Part shown: positions 1-8,901 of the stretch, piece by piece
Position numbering within the stretch: position 1 is the first letter of the stretch
How the letters are laid out: the number at the start of each line of letters is the position of its first letter
Source of the DNA: Methylohalobius crimeensis 10Ki
GTDB lineage: Bacteria > Pseudomonadota > Gammaproteobacteria > Methylococcales > Methylothermaceae
Direction: 5' to 3'
DNA length: 64,000 nucleotides
NCBI RefSeq assembly: GCF_000421465.1
Contig: NZ_ATXB01000001.1
Location: 248,001 to 312,000, forward strand
Program-made: the position numbers and the translations under genes
Notes under the pieces: generated by a model
What the model saw: the letters and a program-made list of their open reading frames with translations, nothing else
Told to the model about the DNA's origin: nothing
Database searches by the model: none

Positions 1-152
1 TATTGATTAGCCTCTACAAGCGCTGGGCGGGCGTGAAAGACTCGGGTAAATTGCTCCCCGGTCACGGCGGGTTGTTGGATCGGATCGATAGCCTGCTGGC
101 TTCCAGCGTGGTGCTTTATGCCGGATTCCTGGGAAGGAGGTTGTTTTGGTGA
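1..152 (+). CDS. cdsA: Phosphatidate cytidylyltransferase, 3' end only
   Basis: Reading from base 3, the window opens inside a frame that ends with TGA at 150-152 and encodes the last 49 residues of a CdsA-type enzyme. The visible signature is [18 protein letters not shown] followed by LDRIDSL, the conserved CDP-alcohol cytidylyltransferase motif near the C terminus, then a short hydrophobic tail. CdsA makes CDP-diacylglycerol from phosphatidic acid and CTP in the inner membrane. Its stop overlaps the dxr start (GTGA), so the two are probably translationally coupled, an order common in gammaproteobacteria. The 5' part lies outside the window. Confidence 0.9.
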   Translation, partial: LISLYKRWAGVKDSGKLLPGHGGLLDRIDSLLASSVVLYAGFLGRRLFW

Positions 153-1351
153 GGCAGGAAGCAACCCGAGCCAAGGGCCTGTGCATTCTGGGGTCGACCG
201 GCTCCATCGGGGTCAGCACCCTGGACGTGGCGGCGCGTTATCCGGACCGATATCGCATCATTGCCCTGACCGGCAATCGGCGCACCGAGGATTTATATCG
301 CCAATGCCTTCGCCACCGGCCGCGCTACGCAGTGGTGGCGGCGCCGGAGGCCGCCGGCGATTTGAGTCGGCGACTCGACTCGGCCGGTCTCGACACCCGC
401 GTCCTGGTGGGCGCCGAGGCCCTGGCGGAGGTGGCGACCCTGCCCGAAGTGGATTACGTGATGGCGGCGATCGTCGGGGCGGCGGGGCTTTTGCCCACCC
501 TGGCCGCGGCCCGGGCCGGGAAGCGGATTCTCTTGGCCAACAAGGAAGCGCTGGTGGTTTCCGGGCCGATTTTCATGGACGCCGTCCGGGAATCGGGGGC
601 GGAACTGCTTCCCATCGACAGCGAGCATAACGCCATATTCCAATGCATGCCCGCCGGTTACCGGGCCGGCGCCGATCCGCTGGCGGTGCGAAAAATCCTG
701 CTCACCGCCTCCGGCGGTCCGTTTCTGGACACGCCTTTGGAGGCGTTGCCGCAAATGACTCCGGAACAGGCGGTGGCCCATCCCAAGTGGGATATGGGGA
801 AGAAAATTTCGGTGGATTCGGCGACCATGATGAACAAGGGACTGGAAGTCATCGAAGCGAGCCTTTTGTTTGCCCTGCCGCCGAAGCGGATCCAGGTGGT
901 CATCCATCCCCAGAGCGTCATCCATTCCATGGTGGACTATGCCGACGGCTCGGTGTTGGCCGAATTGGGCAATCCCGACATGCGCATTCCCATCGCCTAC
1001 GGTCTCGCCTGGCCGCAGCGGATCGAGTCGGGTGTCGAGCCGCTGGACCTATACGAAGTGGCGCGGTTGGATTTCCGAACCCCCGATTGGGATCGTTTCC
1101 CCTGTTTGCGGCTTGCCTTCGAGGCCGCCCGCAGCGGCGGTACCGCCCCCGCCCTGCTCAACGCCGCCAACGAAGTGGCGGTGGCCGCGTTTCTCGAGCG
1201 CCGGATTCCCTTCACCGGGATTGCCGCCATCATCGAACGCACTTTGGAAACTATTCCGGTTTCCACCGTCCAAGACTTGGACGGCGTCCTGGCGGCCGAT
1301 GCCGAAGCGCGCCGGATTGCGACGACGCTGATTGGAGATCATCCACTTTAG
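149..1351 (+). CDS. dxr: 1-deoxy-D-xylulose 5-phosphate reductoisomerase
   Basis: This is the second enzyme of the MEP isoprenoid pathway; it converts DXP to MEP using NADPH and a divalent metal. The protein has about 400 residues, the usual family length. Seen are the NADPH-binding GSTGSIG near residue 14, the metal-binding [10 protein letters not shown] around residue 155, LTASGGPF, and the [20 protein letters not shown] block. I chose GTG 149 because AGGAGG at 135-140 sits 8 nt upstream and the start overlaps the cdsA stop; TTG 146 is the alternative. rseP follows with no gap, consistent with one operon. Confidence 0.95.
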   Translation: MRQEATRAKGLCILGSTGSIGVSTLDVAARYPDRYRIIALTGNRRTEDLYRQCLRHRPRYAVVAAPEAAGDLSRRLDSAGLDTRVLVGAEALAEVATLPEVDYVMAAIVGAAGLLPTLAAARAGKRILLANKEALVVSGPIFMDAVRESGAELLPIDSEHNAIFQCMPAGYRAGADPLAVRKILLTASGGPFLDTPLEALPQMTPEQAVAHPKWDMGKKISVDSATMMNKGLEVIEASLLFALPPKRIQVVIHPQSVIHSMVDYADGSVLAELGNPDMRIPIAYGLAWPQRIESGVEPLDLYEVARLDFRTPDWDRFPCLRLAFEAARSGGTAPALLNAANEVAVAAFLERRIPFTGIAAIIERTLETIPVSTVQDLDGVLAADAEARRIATTLIGDHPL

Positions 1352-2725
1352 GTGACGATCATGGGAGCCTTAACCCACAACCTGTTTTTTTTCATCCTGG
1401 CCATCGGGGTTCTGATCACCTTTCACGAATTCGGCCATTTCTGGGTGGCCAGGCGGGCGGGGGTCAAGGTGTTACGCTTCTCGGTGGGCTTCGGTACGCC
1501 GCTGTGGCGCTACCGAAAATCCCCTAAAGACACCGAATTCGTCATCAGCGCGTTGCCGCTCGGCGGTTACGTCAAAATGGTGGACGAGCGGGAAGGCGAA
1601 GTCGCCCCTCAAGATCTGCCTTATGCGTTCAACCGCCAATCGCTGGCCAAGCGGTTCGCCATCGTCGCCGCCGGCCCCGTTTTCAATCTGATATTGGCGG
1701 TGTTGCTGTACTGGGTGATTCTGGTCAGCGGAGAAACCGGTCTCAAATCGGTGATCGGACCGGTGGAGCCGAATACCTTGGCGGCTCAAGCCGGTTTCCA
1801 GAGCGGGGAGGAAATCGTCTCGGTGGAAGGAGAAAAGACGCCCACCTGGACCCAGGTGCTCGGCCGTTTGTTCGCGGAAGTGATCCAGAATCGCCAGGTT
1901 CGGGTGACGGTTCGCACGCCGGCGGGAAACGAATTGACCAGAATTCTGGAAATCCCGCCGGAATTATCCGAAAACCCCAATCTATTGGGACAGAAACTGG
2001 GCTTGAAGCCGCCCGAACCGCAGCTTCCGCCGGTGATCGATCAGGTCGAGCCGGACAGCCCGGCCGCTACGGCGGGCTTGCAGCCCGGCGACCGGGTGGT
2101 GGCGGTGGACGGCGAGCCGATCCGGGAATGGCACCGTTTGGTGGAAATCGTGCGGAGCCATCCCGGGGAAATGTTGGAAATCATTCTCGAACGCCAGGGA
2201 AGCGAACGGACGGTGAGCTTGATCCCCGAGTCGGAGCCGGGCCCGCAGGGGGAGACTCAAGGCAGAATCGGCGCGGGGGTCAAGGTTCCCCCCGACATGT
2301 ACGACCAACTGAAGGTCACTTACCGCCTGGGGCCGCTGGAAGCGGTGCCCGAGGCGCTGGTCAAGACCGGCGAATATTCCTGGCTCACCTTGAGAATGCT
2401 GGGTAAGATGGCGGTGGGCGAGGCGAGCGTGAAAAACCTGTCCGGACCCATCAGCATCGCCCAGTATGCGGGTCAATCGGCCGCCCTGGGAATGAATTAT
2501 TTTCTCAAGTTTTTGGCGATCGTCAGCATCAGTTTGGGGGTATTGAATCTGTTGCCCATACCGATGCTCGACGGCGGCCACTTGATGTTTTACTTAGTCG
2601 AAGCGATTCAAGGGCGGCCCGTGTCGGACGAAGTCATGGCCAGGGCCCAACAGATCGGATTGGCGTTTCTGTTGGCGCTGATGGCGCTGGCCTTGTTTCT
2701 CGATTTTCAGCGCTTGTTCCAATAG
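1352..2725 (+). CDS. rseP: RIP metalloprotease RseP (site-2 protease)
   Basis: This is an inner-membrane zinc protease that cleaves anti-sigma factor RseA in the sigma-E envelope stress response and also clears signal peptides. At 457 residues it has the family length. The zinc motif HEFGH lies in the first transmembrane segment (around residue 25). Two PDZ regions follow (roughly 115-200 and 205-290), then the C-terminal LDGGH metal ligand in a membrane segment around residue 405. GTG 1352 directly follows the dxr stop; ATG 1361 is an alternative start. In many gammaproteobacteria bamA comes next, but here a dsbC-like gene does. Confidence 0.95.
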   Translation: MTIMGALTHNLFFFILAIGVLITFHEFGHFWVARRAGVKVLRFSVGFGTPLWRYRKSPKDTEFVISALPLGGYVKMVDEREGEVAPQDLPYAFNRQSLAKRFAIVAAGPVFNLILAVLLYWVILVSGETGLKSVIGPVEPNTLAAQAGFQSGEEIVSVEGEKTPTWTQVLGRLFAEVIQNRQVRVTVRTPAGNELTRILEIPPELSENPNLLGQKLGLKPPEPQLPPVIDQVEPDSPAATAGLQPGDRVVAVDGEPIREWHRLVEIVRSHPGEMLEIILERQGSERTVSLIPESEPGPQGETQGRIGAGVKVPPDMYDQLKVTYRLGPLEAVPEALVKTGEYSWLTLRMLGKMAVGEASVKNLSGPISIAQYAGQSAALGMNYFLKFLAIVSISLGVLNLLPIPMLDGGHLMFYLVEAIQGRPVSDEVMARAQQIGLAFLLALMALALFLDFQRLFQ

Positions 2726-2735
2726 AGGTTTTCGC

Positions 2736-3437
2736 ATGACCAAATTTCTATTTCCCCTTCTGCTCGGCGTGGGTTTGAATGTGCAGGCGGCAGAGCCGGA
2801 TCAGCTCCGTCAAGCCCTCGAGCAGCATTTGCCCGGAGCGACGATCGATTCGATTCAAAAATCCGAAATTCCCGGCCTGTATGAAGTGGCCGTCGGTCCC
2901 CATTTGTATTACGTATCCGAAGACGGCCGTTACCTGCTCAACGGGCATTTGATCGACTTATCCAATCGGACCGACCTGACCGAAGCCAAGTTGTCCAAGG
3001 CGCGGCTGGCTTCGTTGGACGAAATCGGCGAAGAGTCGATGATTATCTTTGCGCCGGACGAGCCGAAGCATACCGTGTCCGTCTTCACCGACATCGATTG
3101 CGGTTATTGCCGCAAGTTTCATTCCCAGATCGACGCCTATCTGGAAAAGGGCATCAAGGTGCGTTATCTGTTTTATCCCCGCGCCGGGAAGGGCTCCAAT
3201 TCCTATCACAAGGCGATCGCCGTCTGGTGTTCCAAGGACCGCAACGCTTCTTTGACCGCGGCCAAGCAGGGGGAGACGCCGGAGATGAAATCCTGCGACC
3301 ATCCGGTGGATCAGCACATGGCCTTGGCGGAAGAATTCGGGGTTCGGGGGACCCCGATGATTGTCACCGACAGCGGCGAAGTCCTGCCCGGTTTTGTGCC
3401 TCCCGACGCGTTGGCGCAACATTTGGGCGCCCAATGA
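2736..3437 (+). CDS. dsbC: DsbC-like periplasmic thiol:disulfide interchange protein
   Basis: The product has 233 residues with a cleavable signal peptide (MTKFLFPLLLGVGLNVQAA). An N-terminal dimerisation region of about 60 residues follows, then a thioredoxin fold with the CGYC redox centre around residue 122 and the cis-Pro TP motif in RGTPMIV. Two further cysteines (WCSKD and KSCDHP) match the structural disulfide of DsbC. The family isomerises wrong disulfides in secreted proteins and is kept reduced by DsbD. It lies 10 nt after rseP and may be co-transcribed. DsbG is less likely given the DsbC-like spacing and length. Confidence 0.85.
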   Translation: MTKFLFPLLLGVGLNVQAAEPDQLRQALEQHLPGATIDSIQKSEIPGLYEVAVGPHLYYVSEDGRYLLNGHLIDLSNRTDLTEAKLSKARLASLDEIGEESMIIFAPDEPKHTVSVFTDIDCGYCRKFHSQIDAYLEKGIKVRYLFYPRAGKGSNSYHKAIAVWCSKDRNASLTAAKQGETPEMKSCDHPVDQHMALAEEFGVRGTPMIVTDSGEVLPGFVPPDALAQHLGAQ

Positions 3438-3492
3438 CCCGTGGCGGCGCCCTATTTCTTGCTATGCGAGCGATTGACGGCCGGGAAAAGGC

Positions 3493-4035
3493 GTGGTGAC
3501 GATTCCCCGACACAAACGCCACGGTCGGGTGCTGGCGCTCACCGGTGAGGGAAAAGGGAAGTCCTCCAGCGCCCTGGGGATGGTGTTCCGGGCCGCCGGT
3601 TGGGGGATGCGGGTCTGCGTGATTCAATATATCAAGGGAAAATGGCAGACCGGCGAGCAACGGGCCGCCGCCCGGTTCGAGGAGATCGAATGGCATGCGA
3701 TGGGGGACGGGTTTACCTGGGATACCCAAAACCCGGAGCAGGATCGAAAGACCAGCCGCAAGATCTGGGCGTTCAGCCGGGAGAAGATTTTGAACGGGCG
3801 TTACGATCTGGTGCTGCTGGACGAGATCAACTACTGTATCGACTACGGCTGGATCAAAGGCGAGGAAGTGGCCGATTTCATTCGCCTTCATAGGCCGTCC
3901 TGGATGCATTTGATTTTGACCGGTCGGGGGGCGCCCGCCGAATTGATCGAAACGGCCGATACGGTGACCGAAATGCGTCTGATCAAGCACGGTTTCGAGC
4001 AGGGCATCCGAGCCGAGCAGGGCATCGAATTTTAA
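3493..4035 (+). CDS. cobO: Corrinoid adenosyltransferase (BtuR/CobO)
   Basis: The 180-residue protein is the ATP:cob(I)alamin adenosyltransferase of the CobA/CobO/BtuR family, which adds the 5'-deoxyadenosyl group during adenosylcobalamin synthesis or salvage. The P-loop GEGKGKSSS is near residue 19. The motifs VIQYIKGKW, DLVLLDEINYCIDYG and LILTGRGAP are family-typical. The GTG at 3493 is followed by a second GTG at 3496 and either may start translation. Only 55 nt separate it from the dsbC-like gene, too short for a cobalamin riboswitch, and I see none. Confidence 0.92.
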   Translation: MVTIPRHKRHGRVLALTGEGKGKSSSALGMVFRAAGWGMRVCVIQYIKGKWQTGEQRAAARFEEIEWHAMGDGFTWDTQNPEQDRKTSRKIWAFSREKILNGRYDLVLLDEINYCIDYGWIKGEEVADFIRLHRPSWMHLILTGRGAPAELIETADTVTEMRLIKHGFEQGIRAEQGIEF

Positions 4036-4221
4036 AAACCGGCTCGATGGGGACCCTTCCGCTTTGGTTTCCCGGGTGCGGCGGAGCGGAAAATGACGCA
4101 AGCGAATGTTAACGGATTCCAGGAATGGAAGGTAAAATGGCATTGACGCCTCGCCAGATGGGGCGGACATTCTCATTTCCGAGAAAAATATAAAGACGAC
4201 AACAACGGGAGAACTGGTTAG
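4036..4221. other. Intergenic region before the 4222 gene
   Basis: These 186 bases hold no gene I can support. The 3' part is AT-rich (about 4180-4205) and probably contains the promoter of the next gene; GGGAGAA at 4209-4215 is a plausible ribosome binding site. Confidence 0.4.
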
Positions 4222-4866
4222 ATGCGTTACCATACTTTGCTTCAGATTGGGTTGATCTTTCTCGCCATGGTTTCGATTCAAGCCCGGGCCGCCAACGATC
4301 CCCGCTATCCGGCGTCCGACTTCGAGCCCGAAGTGGTGTATCAGGATGAAGGGATGGTGGCAGTGGCCGCATCCGACAATCCGATGATCGCCGACGAGGC
4401 GCCGGCAAGCGATCCCGATTATCCCGCCGCGTATTTTCACCCCGAGGTGGTTTTCCAAGATCCGGATTTGATCGAGACGACCGGACCGTCCACTGCCGCC
4501 ATGCTACAGTCCACCTCCGAAAGGTCTGAAAAGATGACGCCGACGAGGGTTTCCCGCGCCGCTGAAAGCACCGGAACGATTTCCGACGCAACGCCTCCCT
4601 ACGGCGTGATGGGTGTGGCGATCGCGGTGATCGGCGTGGCGTTCTGGTGGTCTTCCCGCCAAAAAAAAAACTTAGGCATAGCGCCCGAAGCTGAGATCAA
4701 AGCGACCTCCGAGGCCGCGGCGATGGAGGCGGAACTGGAGGAGGCAACCGAAGCATCGGAAGAAGCGGAGGAAGCCTTGGATGAATTGGCCGCCGAAGCC
4801 GAGGAAACCTTGGCGACCAGTAACCGGCAGCGCGCTCATAAAACCAAGCGTAGCCGGCGGCGGTGA
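4222..4866 (+). CDS. Unrecognised secreted/membrane protein with duplicated YPA-PEVV motif
   Basis: I do not recognise this 214-residue protein. It has a signal peptide (residues 1-23). Two copies of a short motif follow: YPASDFEPEVVYQD (about 29-42) and YPAAYFHPEVVFQD (about 69-82). A single transmembrane helix (VMGVAIAVIGVAFWW, about 130-147) precedes a Glu/Ala-rich coiled-coil stretch and a basic tail (KTKRSRRR). The layout suggests a single-pass protein with the repeats outside and a charged helix in the cytoplasm. A GC-rich hairpin follows it. No function can be inferred. Confidence 0.7.
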   Translation: MRYHTLLQIGLIFLAMVSIQARAANDPRYPASDFEPEVVYQDEGMVAVAASDNPMIADEAPASDPDYPAAYFHPEVVFQDPDLIETTGPSTAAMLQSTSERSEKMTPTRVSRAAESTGTISDATPPYGVMGVAIAVIGVAFWWSSRQKKNLGIAPEAEIKATSEAAAMEAELEEATEASEEAEEALDELAAEAEETLATSNRQRAHKTKRSRRR

Positions 4867-4871
4867 ATGGA

Positions 4872-4909
4872 TTCCTAATATTAGGAAGGGCGGACATCTG
4901 GGTCCGCCC
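4872..4909. terminator. 16-bp palindrome plus GC-rich hairpin
   Basis: TTCCTAATATTAGGAA (4872-4887) is a perfect 16-bp palindrome. It is followed at once by GGGCGGAC (4888-4895), a 6-nt loop and GTCCGCCC (4902-4909). The second hairpin could end transcription of the 4222 gene, but no T-run follows, so an attenuating or bidirectional role is also possible. Confidence 0.5.
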
Positions 4910-5018
4910 CCTGTCTTCATCAGCAGCCCATCCAGCGGCTGACATGGGCGTTTTGGGTGGATGCGTTGCGCTTATCCACCCATCCTGACGGGGTCATGCC
5001 ACAGAGATAAAACGTGGC

Positions 5019-7583
5019 TTATTCTTCGTCCAGCAAGGTTTTCAGTTCGTACAGCACAGCCAAAGCCTGGCGGGGCGTGAGGTCGTCCGGATCGATGGCG
5101 TTCATTCGATCGATGAGGGGAGAAGCTTCCCCCGGCGGTGCGAAAAGATCCAGTTGGGATTGCGCCGCCGCGTCCGCGGGGCGATTTCGAGTTTCGAGTG
5201 CTTCCAGCTTGCCGCGGGCGCGTTCGATCACCGCCTGCGGTACCCCCGCCAGACCCGCCACCTGCAAGCCGTAACTCTGATTGGCGGGACCCTCCCGCAC
5301 TGCGTGCAAAAACACGATTTGGTCGCCGTATTCGGCCGCTTCCAGATGGACGTTGGCCACCTGGGGTATTTCCTCGGCCAGCGCGGTGAGTTCGAAATAA
5401 TGGGTGGCGAACAGGGTGAGCGAACGTTTTTGGCGCGCCAGAAACTCGGCCACCGCCCAGGCCAGGGAGAGCCCGTCGAAGGTGCTGGTGCCGCGGCCGA
5501 CTTCGTCCATCAGAACCAGGCTGTGCTCGGTGGCGTTGTGGAGGATGGTGGCGGTCTCGGTCATTTCCACCATGAAGGTGGAGCGCCCCGAGGCCAGGTC
5601 GTCGGAAGCGCCGATACGGGTGAAGATTCGATCCACCGGCCCGATTTCGGCGCCATCGGCGGGGACGAAGCTGCCCAGGTGGGCGAGCAGCACGATCAGA
5701 GCCGCCTGGCGCATGTAGGTGGATTTGCCGCCCATGTTGGGGCCGGTCACGATCAACATGCGCTGTTCGGGAGCAAGGTTCAGATCGTTGGGAATGAAGG
5801 TCTCCGTCCGGCTTTCCACCACCGGGTGGCGCCCGCCCCGAATTTCAATACCCGGGGCCGTGCTCAGCTTGGGCCTTCGCCAGTCCAGGGTATGGGCGCG
5901 TTCGGCGAAAGCGGCCAAAACGTCCAATTCCGCCAGCGCTTCGGCGCGGGCGTGGATATCGGGAACCGCATGGGTCAGCGTTTCCAATAAATCCTCGTAG
6001 AGGGATTTTTCCAGCGCCAGGGCTTTTTCCCGGGCGGTGAGGACTTTTTCTTCAAAGGCCTTCAACTCCGGAGTGAGAAAGCGCTCCACGTTTTTCAAGG
6101 TTTGCCGGCGGATGTAATCGGCGGGCACTGTCTCGCTTTGGCTGCGGGGAATTTCCAGGTAGTAGCCGTGGACTTTGTTGTAACGGACTTTCAGGTTGGC
6201 GATGCCGGAGCGCTCCCGCTCGCGCTGTTCCAATTCCAGCAGATAGTCCTCGCCGTGCCGGCTCAGCCGTCTGAGTTCATCCAAATCGGGGTGATAGCCG
6301 GGCGCGATGACGCCGCCGTCGCGGATCAGCAGGGGAGGCTGATCGATGATGGCCCGTTCCAACAGGTCCAGGGTGGCGGGCAAATCGGCCAGCTGTTCTC
6401 CCAGCGCCCGCAAGCGGGGACTGGCGCACTCGGCCGGTAGCGCCCGAAGCTCGGGCAGAAGGGCCAAGGTCTTTCGCACCAGGGTCAGATCGCGCGGCCG
6501 CGCCGATTTGAGGGCGATGCGGGTGGCGGCCCGGCCGATGTCGCCGGTCTCCCGCAAGCGCTCGCGCAGGGGATGGAATTGGCGGCCCAGGAGCAGTTCC
6601 TCCACCGCGTCCAGTCTTTGTCCGATCGCTTCGCGCTCGCGCAGGGGACGCTGCAGCCAGCGCTTGAGCAGGCGCCCGCCGGCGGCGGTGCCGGTGGTAT
6701 CCAGCACCCCCAGCAGGGTGAATTCGAGCCGTCCGGAGGGATGGCGGTCCAGTTCCAGGTTGCGGCGAGTGGCGGCGTCCAGGCCGATGGTGTCGGCGCC
6801 GGTCTCCACTCGAATCGAGGTCAGGTGGGGCAGGGCGCGTTTTTGCGTCTCGCGGACATAGTCGAGCAGGCCGCCGGCGGCGGCCACCGCGGCGTCCAGC
6901 CCTTCGCAGCCGAACCCGGACAAGTCCTGGACCCGGAACTGTTCCTGCAGGGCGCGGCGCGCCGCGGCGGGTTCGAAATGCCAGGCCGGCCGCAGGGTGA
7001 CGCCGGGACGTTGCCGGAGGCAGCCGGGGAGGGGCCAATCCTCGGGAAGCAGGATTTCGGCCGGGTCCAGGCGCTCCAGTTCGGCCGTCAGGGCGGTTTC
7101 CTCGGCCACCTCCTGAACCGTGAAGCGGCCGCAGCTGAGTTCCAGGCAGGCGAGCCCGATGCGATCCTTGAGTGGGGCCAAGGCGAGCAGCAGGGTGTCA
7201 CGCCGTTCTTCCAGCAGGGCTTCGTCGGTGGCGGTGCCCGGCGTGACCACCCGGACCACCTGGCGTTCCACCGGCCCCTTGGCCTTGGCCGGATCGCCGA
7301 TCTGCTCGCAAATGGCCACCGACTCGCCCGCCTTCAGCAGTTTGACCAGATAGTTTTCCACCGCGTGGTAGGGAATACCCGCCATGGGCACCGATCGGCC
7401 CGCGGATTCGCCCCGCGAGGTCAGGGTCAGATCGAGCAGGCCGGCCGCCCTGACCGCATCGTCGAAGAACAATTCGTAAAAATCCCCCATCCGGTAAAAC
7501 AGCAGAATATCGGGATACTCCGCCTTGAGGCGGAGATACTGCTGTATCATGGGGGTGTGCGAAGAATTATCAATATTACTCAT
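5019..7583 (-). CDS. mutS: DNA mismatch repair protein MutS
   Basis: The product has 854 residues, as usual for MutS. The mismatch-reading [11 protein letters not shown] lies near residue 35 (Phe-x-Glu wedge). The connector, lever and clamp regions follow, then the ATPase with Walker [14 protein letters not shown] (about residue 617) and Walker [17 protein letters not shown]. The extreme C terminus matches the tetramerisation region. ATG 7583 is chosen because the sequence from there ([20 protein letters not shown]) aligns with known MutS N termini; a TTG at 7592 is the alternative. It initiates methyl-directed mismatch repair with MutL. It is transcribed toward the 4222 gene. Confidence 0.97.
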   Translation of the reverse strand: MSNIDNSSHTPMIQQYLRLKAEYPDILLFYRMGDFYELFFDDAVRAAGLLDLTLTSRGESAGRSVPMAGIPYHAVENYLVKLLKAGESVAICEQIGDPAKAKGPVERQVVRVVTPGTATDEALLEERRDTLLLALAPLKDRIGLACLELSCGRFTVQEVAEETALTAELERLDPAEILLPEDWPLPGCLRQRPGVTLRPAWHFEPAAARRALQEQFRVQDLSGFGCEGLDAAVAAAGGLLDYVRETQKRALPHLTSIRVETGADTIGLDAATRRNLELDRHPSGRLEFTLLGVLDTTGTAAGGRLLKRWLQRPLREREAIGQRLDAVEELLLGRQFHPLRERLRETGDIGRAATRIALKSARPRDLTLVRKTLALLPELRALPAECASPRLRALGEQLADLPATLDLLERAIIDQPPLLIRDGGVIAPGYHPDLDELRRLSRHGEDYLLELEQRERERSGIANLKVRYNKVHGYYLEIPRSQSETVPADYIRRQTLKNVERFLTPELKAFEEKVLTAREKALALEKSLYEDLLETLTHAVPDIHARAEALAELDVLAAFAERAHTLDWRRPKLSTAPGIEIRGGRHPVVESRTETFIPNDLNLAPEQRMLIVTGPNMGGKSTYMRQAALIVLLAHLGSFVPADGAEIGPVDRIFTRIGASDDLASGRSTFMVEMTETATILHNATEHSLVLMDEVGRGTSTFDGLSLAWAVAEFLARQKRSLTLFATHYFELTALAEEIPQVANVHLEAAEYGDQIVFLHAVREGPANQSYGLQVAGLAGVPQAVIERARGKLEALETRNRPADAAAQSQLDLFAPPGEASPLIDRMNAIDPDDLTPRQALAVLYELKTLLDEE

Positions 7584-7634
7584 ATAAAACAATCACTTAT
7601 AATTTATACCGCGACTCTTTGGGGCAAATTTGGG

Positions 7635-7835
7635 TCACTTTTCGTCATATTTTGCATGCTCTCCCAGATACGATCCAACTCCCTGGGACTCTGTATCTAT
7701 CCAGCGGCCATAGACCTGCACAAGCATGGAATAGTCTTTGTGCCCCATTTGGTTGGCGATGAAAGCGAGGTTACCTTGCGCTGTCAGGATAGGTGTATCG
7801 GGTCTGGTAGGGAGGACGTGGGCGGATTTTTGCGC
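7635..7835 (-). pseudogene. Tyrosine recombinase (integrase) C-terminal remnant
   Basis: On the minus strand an open stretch ending with TGA at 7635-7637 encodes NLAFIANQMGHKDYSMLVQV and then YGRWIDTES. This is the C-terminal catalytic block of phage-type integrases, with the HKDY and the active-site Tyr in VYGRW. Just upstream, in another frame, YQTRYTY matches the RxTHTYA helix of the same family, so a frameshift separates them. The rest of the gene is missing. It marks the left side of the small AbiE island beside mutS. It is clearly non-functional as it stands. Confidence 0.75.
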
Positions 7836-8091
7836 GCCGTCAGTATATATTTCCAGGAGTTGCAGGCAGTAAAACCTCAGAATGAAAACCTGACAGAGCA
7901 GGTGGCTCGACTAATATACGATTTATAAAGATAAATTGTGTTTTTTAGAGATTTTTGTTAATCCGCCAAGGCGTTGATACCTCATATACTGAAGAGATTG
8001 TGGTGCCTGATGCAGAGCGCGTCAGGCCATGATGTCCATGGATATGGCAAGAATAGGGATATTGGAGGAATTTTTATAAAAATATAAATCG
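7836..8091. other. Non-coding stretch left of the AbiE genes
   Basis: I see no supported gene here. A plus-strand open frame ends at 7928 with a charged, helical-looking tail (FQELQAVKPQNENLTEQ...), which may be a gene fragment, but I cannot assign it. From 7920 on the sequence is AT-rich and leads into the abiE promoter. Confidence 0.3.
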
Positions 8092-8173
8092 TCGTAGTTT
8101 AGTTACGATTTATTGAACTAATATAAATTGACTCGTTTTTAAAAAAAATGTATAAGTCGTAGTATGGCTACGA
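8092..8173 (+). promoter_or_regulatory. Two matching operators for the abiE operon
   Basis: TCGTAGT-N5-TACGA occurs twice, at 8092-8108 and 8157-8173, 65 bp apart (start to start). Each copy is an inverted repeat TCGTA-N7-TACGA. The first is extended to TAAATCGT (8085-8092) / ACGATTTA (8105-8112). The second covers the ATG of abiEi (8164). AbiEi antitoxins are known to autorepress by binding inverted repeats in their promoter; these are the obvious candidates. Confidence 0.65.
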
Positions 8174-8901
8174 AAAACCCAGGTAAATTAAACCTTCTTT
8201 ACACCAGCTTGGCGCCAGGTTCGCCCCTGACTTCAGACGACCTGGCGACTCTGGGCATCTCGGCAGATCTCGCCGTTCACTATGTGCGAGCTGGTTGGCT
8301 GATGCGTTTGGCGCGAGGTGTTTTCTGTCGCCCAAATGACGAACTCAAATTGTATCCCAGTCTTCTCCTGTTGCAGGGCAAGTTCACCGGGCTGCACGTC
8401 GGCGGTAAGTCGGCGCTCGACTGGTATGGCGTGCGCCAGTACGTCTCGCAACAGCCGATGCTAGAGCTTTACGGCTGGGCGAATGGTCGCTTGCCGGAGT
8501 GGTTCACGGAACGCTTCCCGGCCCAGTACCACCGCAAGCGCCTGTTCGACGAACCTCCCGAGGCCTTGCGGCATGTCACGCCTTTTGAGAGGAGGAAAGG
8601 GGCGCCTCAGGTGTCGTCGCCGGAAAGGGCGCTGCTGGAGTTGTTGAGTGAAGTCGGCGTACGCCAGCCTTTGCAGGAGGCCCGCGAACTGGTTGAGAGT
8701 ACTTATAGCCTGCGCGCCAATGTGCTGAACGAACTGTTGCAACACTGTACCAGCGTTAAGACGGTACGGCTTTGTCTGCAATTGGGTCGCGAGGGCGGGT
8801 TGCCCTGGGCTGACAAACTGGACCCAGACGCATTGCCGACCGGCAGTGACCGGCCCTGGGTATCCAAGTCAGCCGACGGTCTGTTGGTGCTCAAACCATG
8901 A
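8164..8901 (+). CDS. abiEi: AbiEi-family antitoxin (type IV TA)
   Basis: The 245-residue protein has an N-terminal winged-helix region (LTSDDLATLGISADLAVHYV, then GWLMRLARGVFCRP, about 20-60) typical of AbiEi. A C-terminal AbiEi domain follows, including SPERALLELLSEV around residue 155. In this family the N-terminal domain represses the operon and the C-terminal domain gives immunity, without direct toxin binding (type IV). It overlaps abiEii by 4 nt (ATGA at 8898-8901), so the two are coupled. The pair is a known abortive-infection system against phage. Confidence 0.85.
   Translation: MATKNPGKLNLLYTSLAPGSPLTSDDLATLGISADLAVHYVRAGWLMRLARGVFCRPNDELKLYPSLLLLQGKFTGLHVGGKSALDWYGVRQYVSQQPMLELYGWANGRLPEWFTERFPAQYHRKRLFDEPPEALRHVTPFERRKGAPQVSSPERALLELLSEVGVRQPLQEARELVESTYSLRANVLNELLQHCTSVKTVRLCLQLGREGGLPWADKLDPDALPTGSDRPWVSKSADGLLVLKP

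Noticed and set aside
3438-3492. Cobalamin riboswitch before cobO
   Set aside because: Only 55 nt separate the genes; no B12-box-like sequence is visible.
6573-7928. 451-codon plus-strand frame opposite mutS
   Set aside because: It is the antisense shadow of mutS (Gly/Gln/Arg-rich, no motif) that runs by chance into the integrase remnant region.
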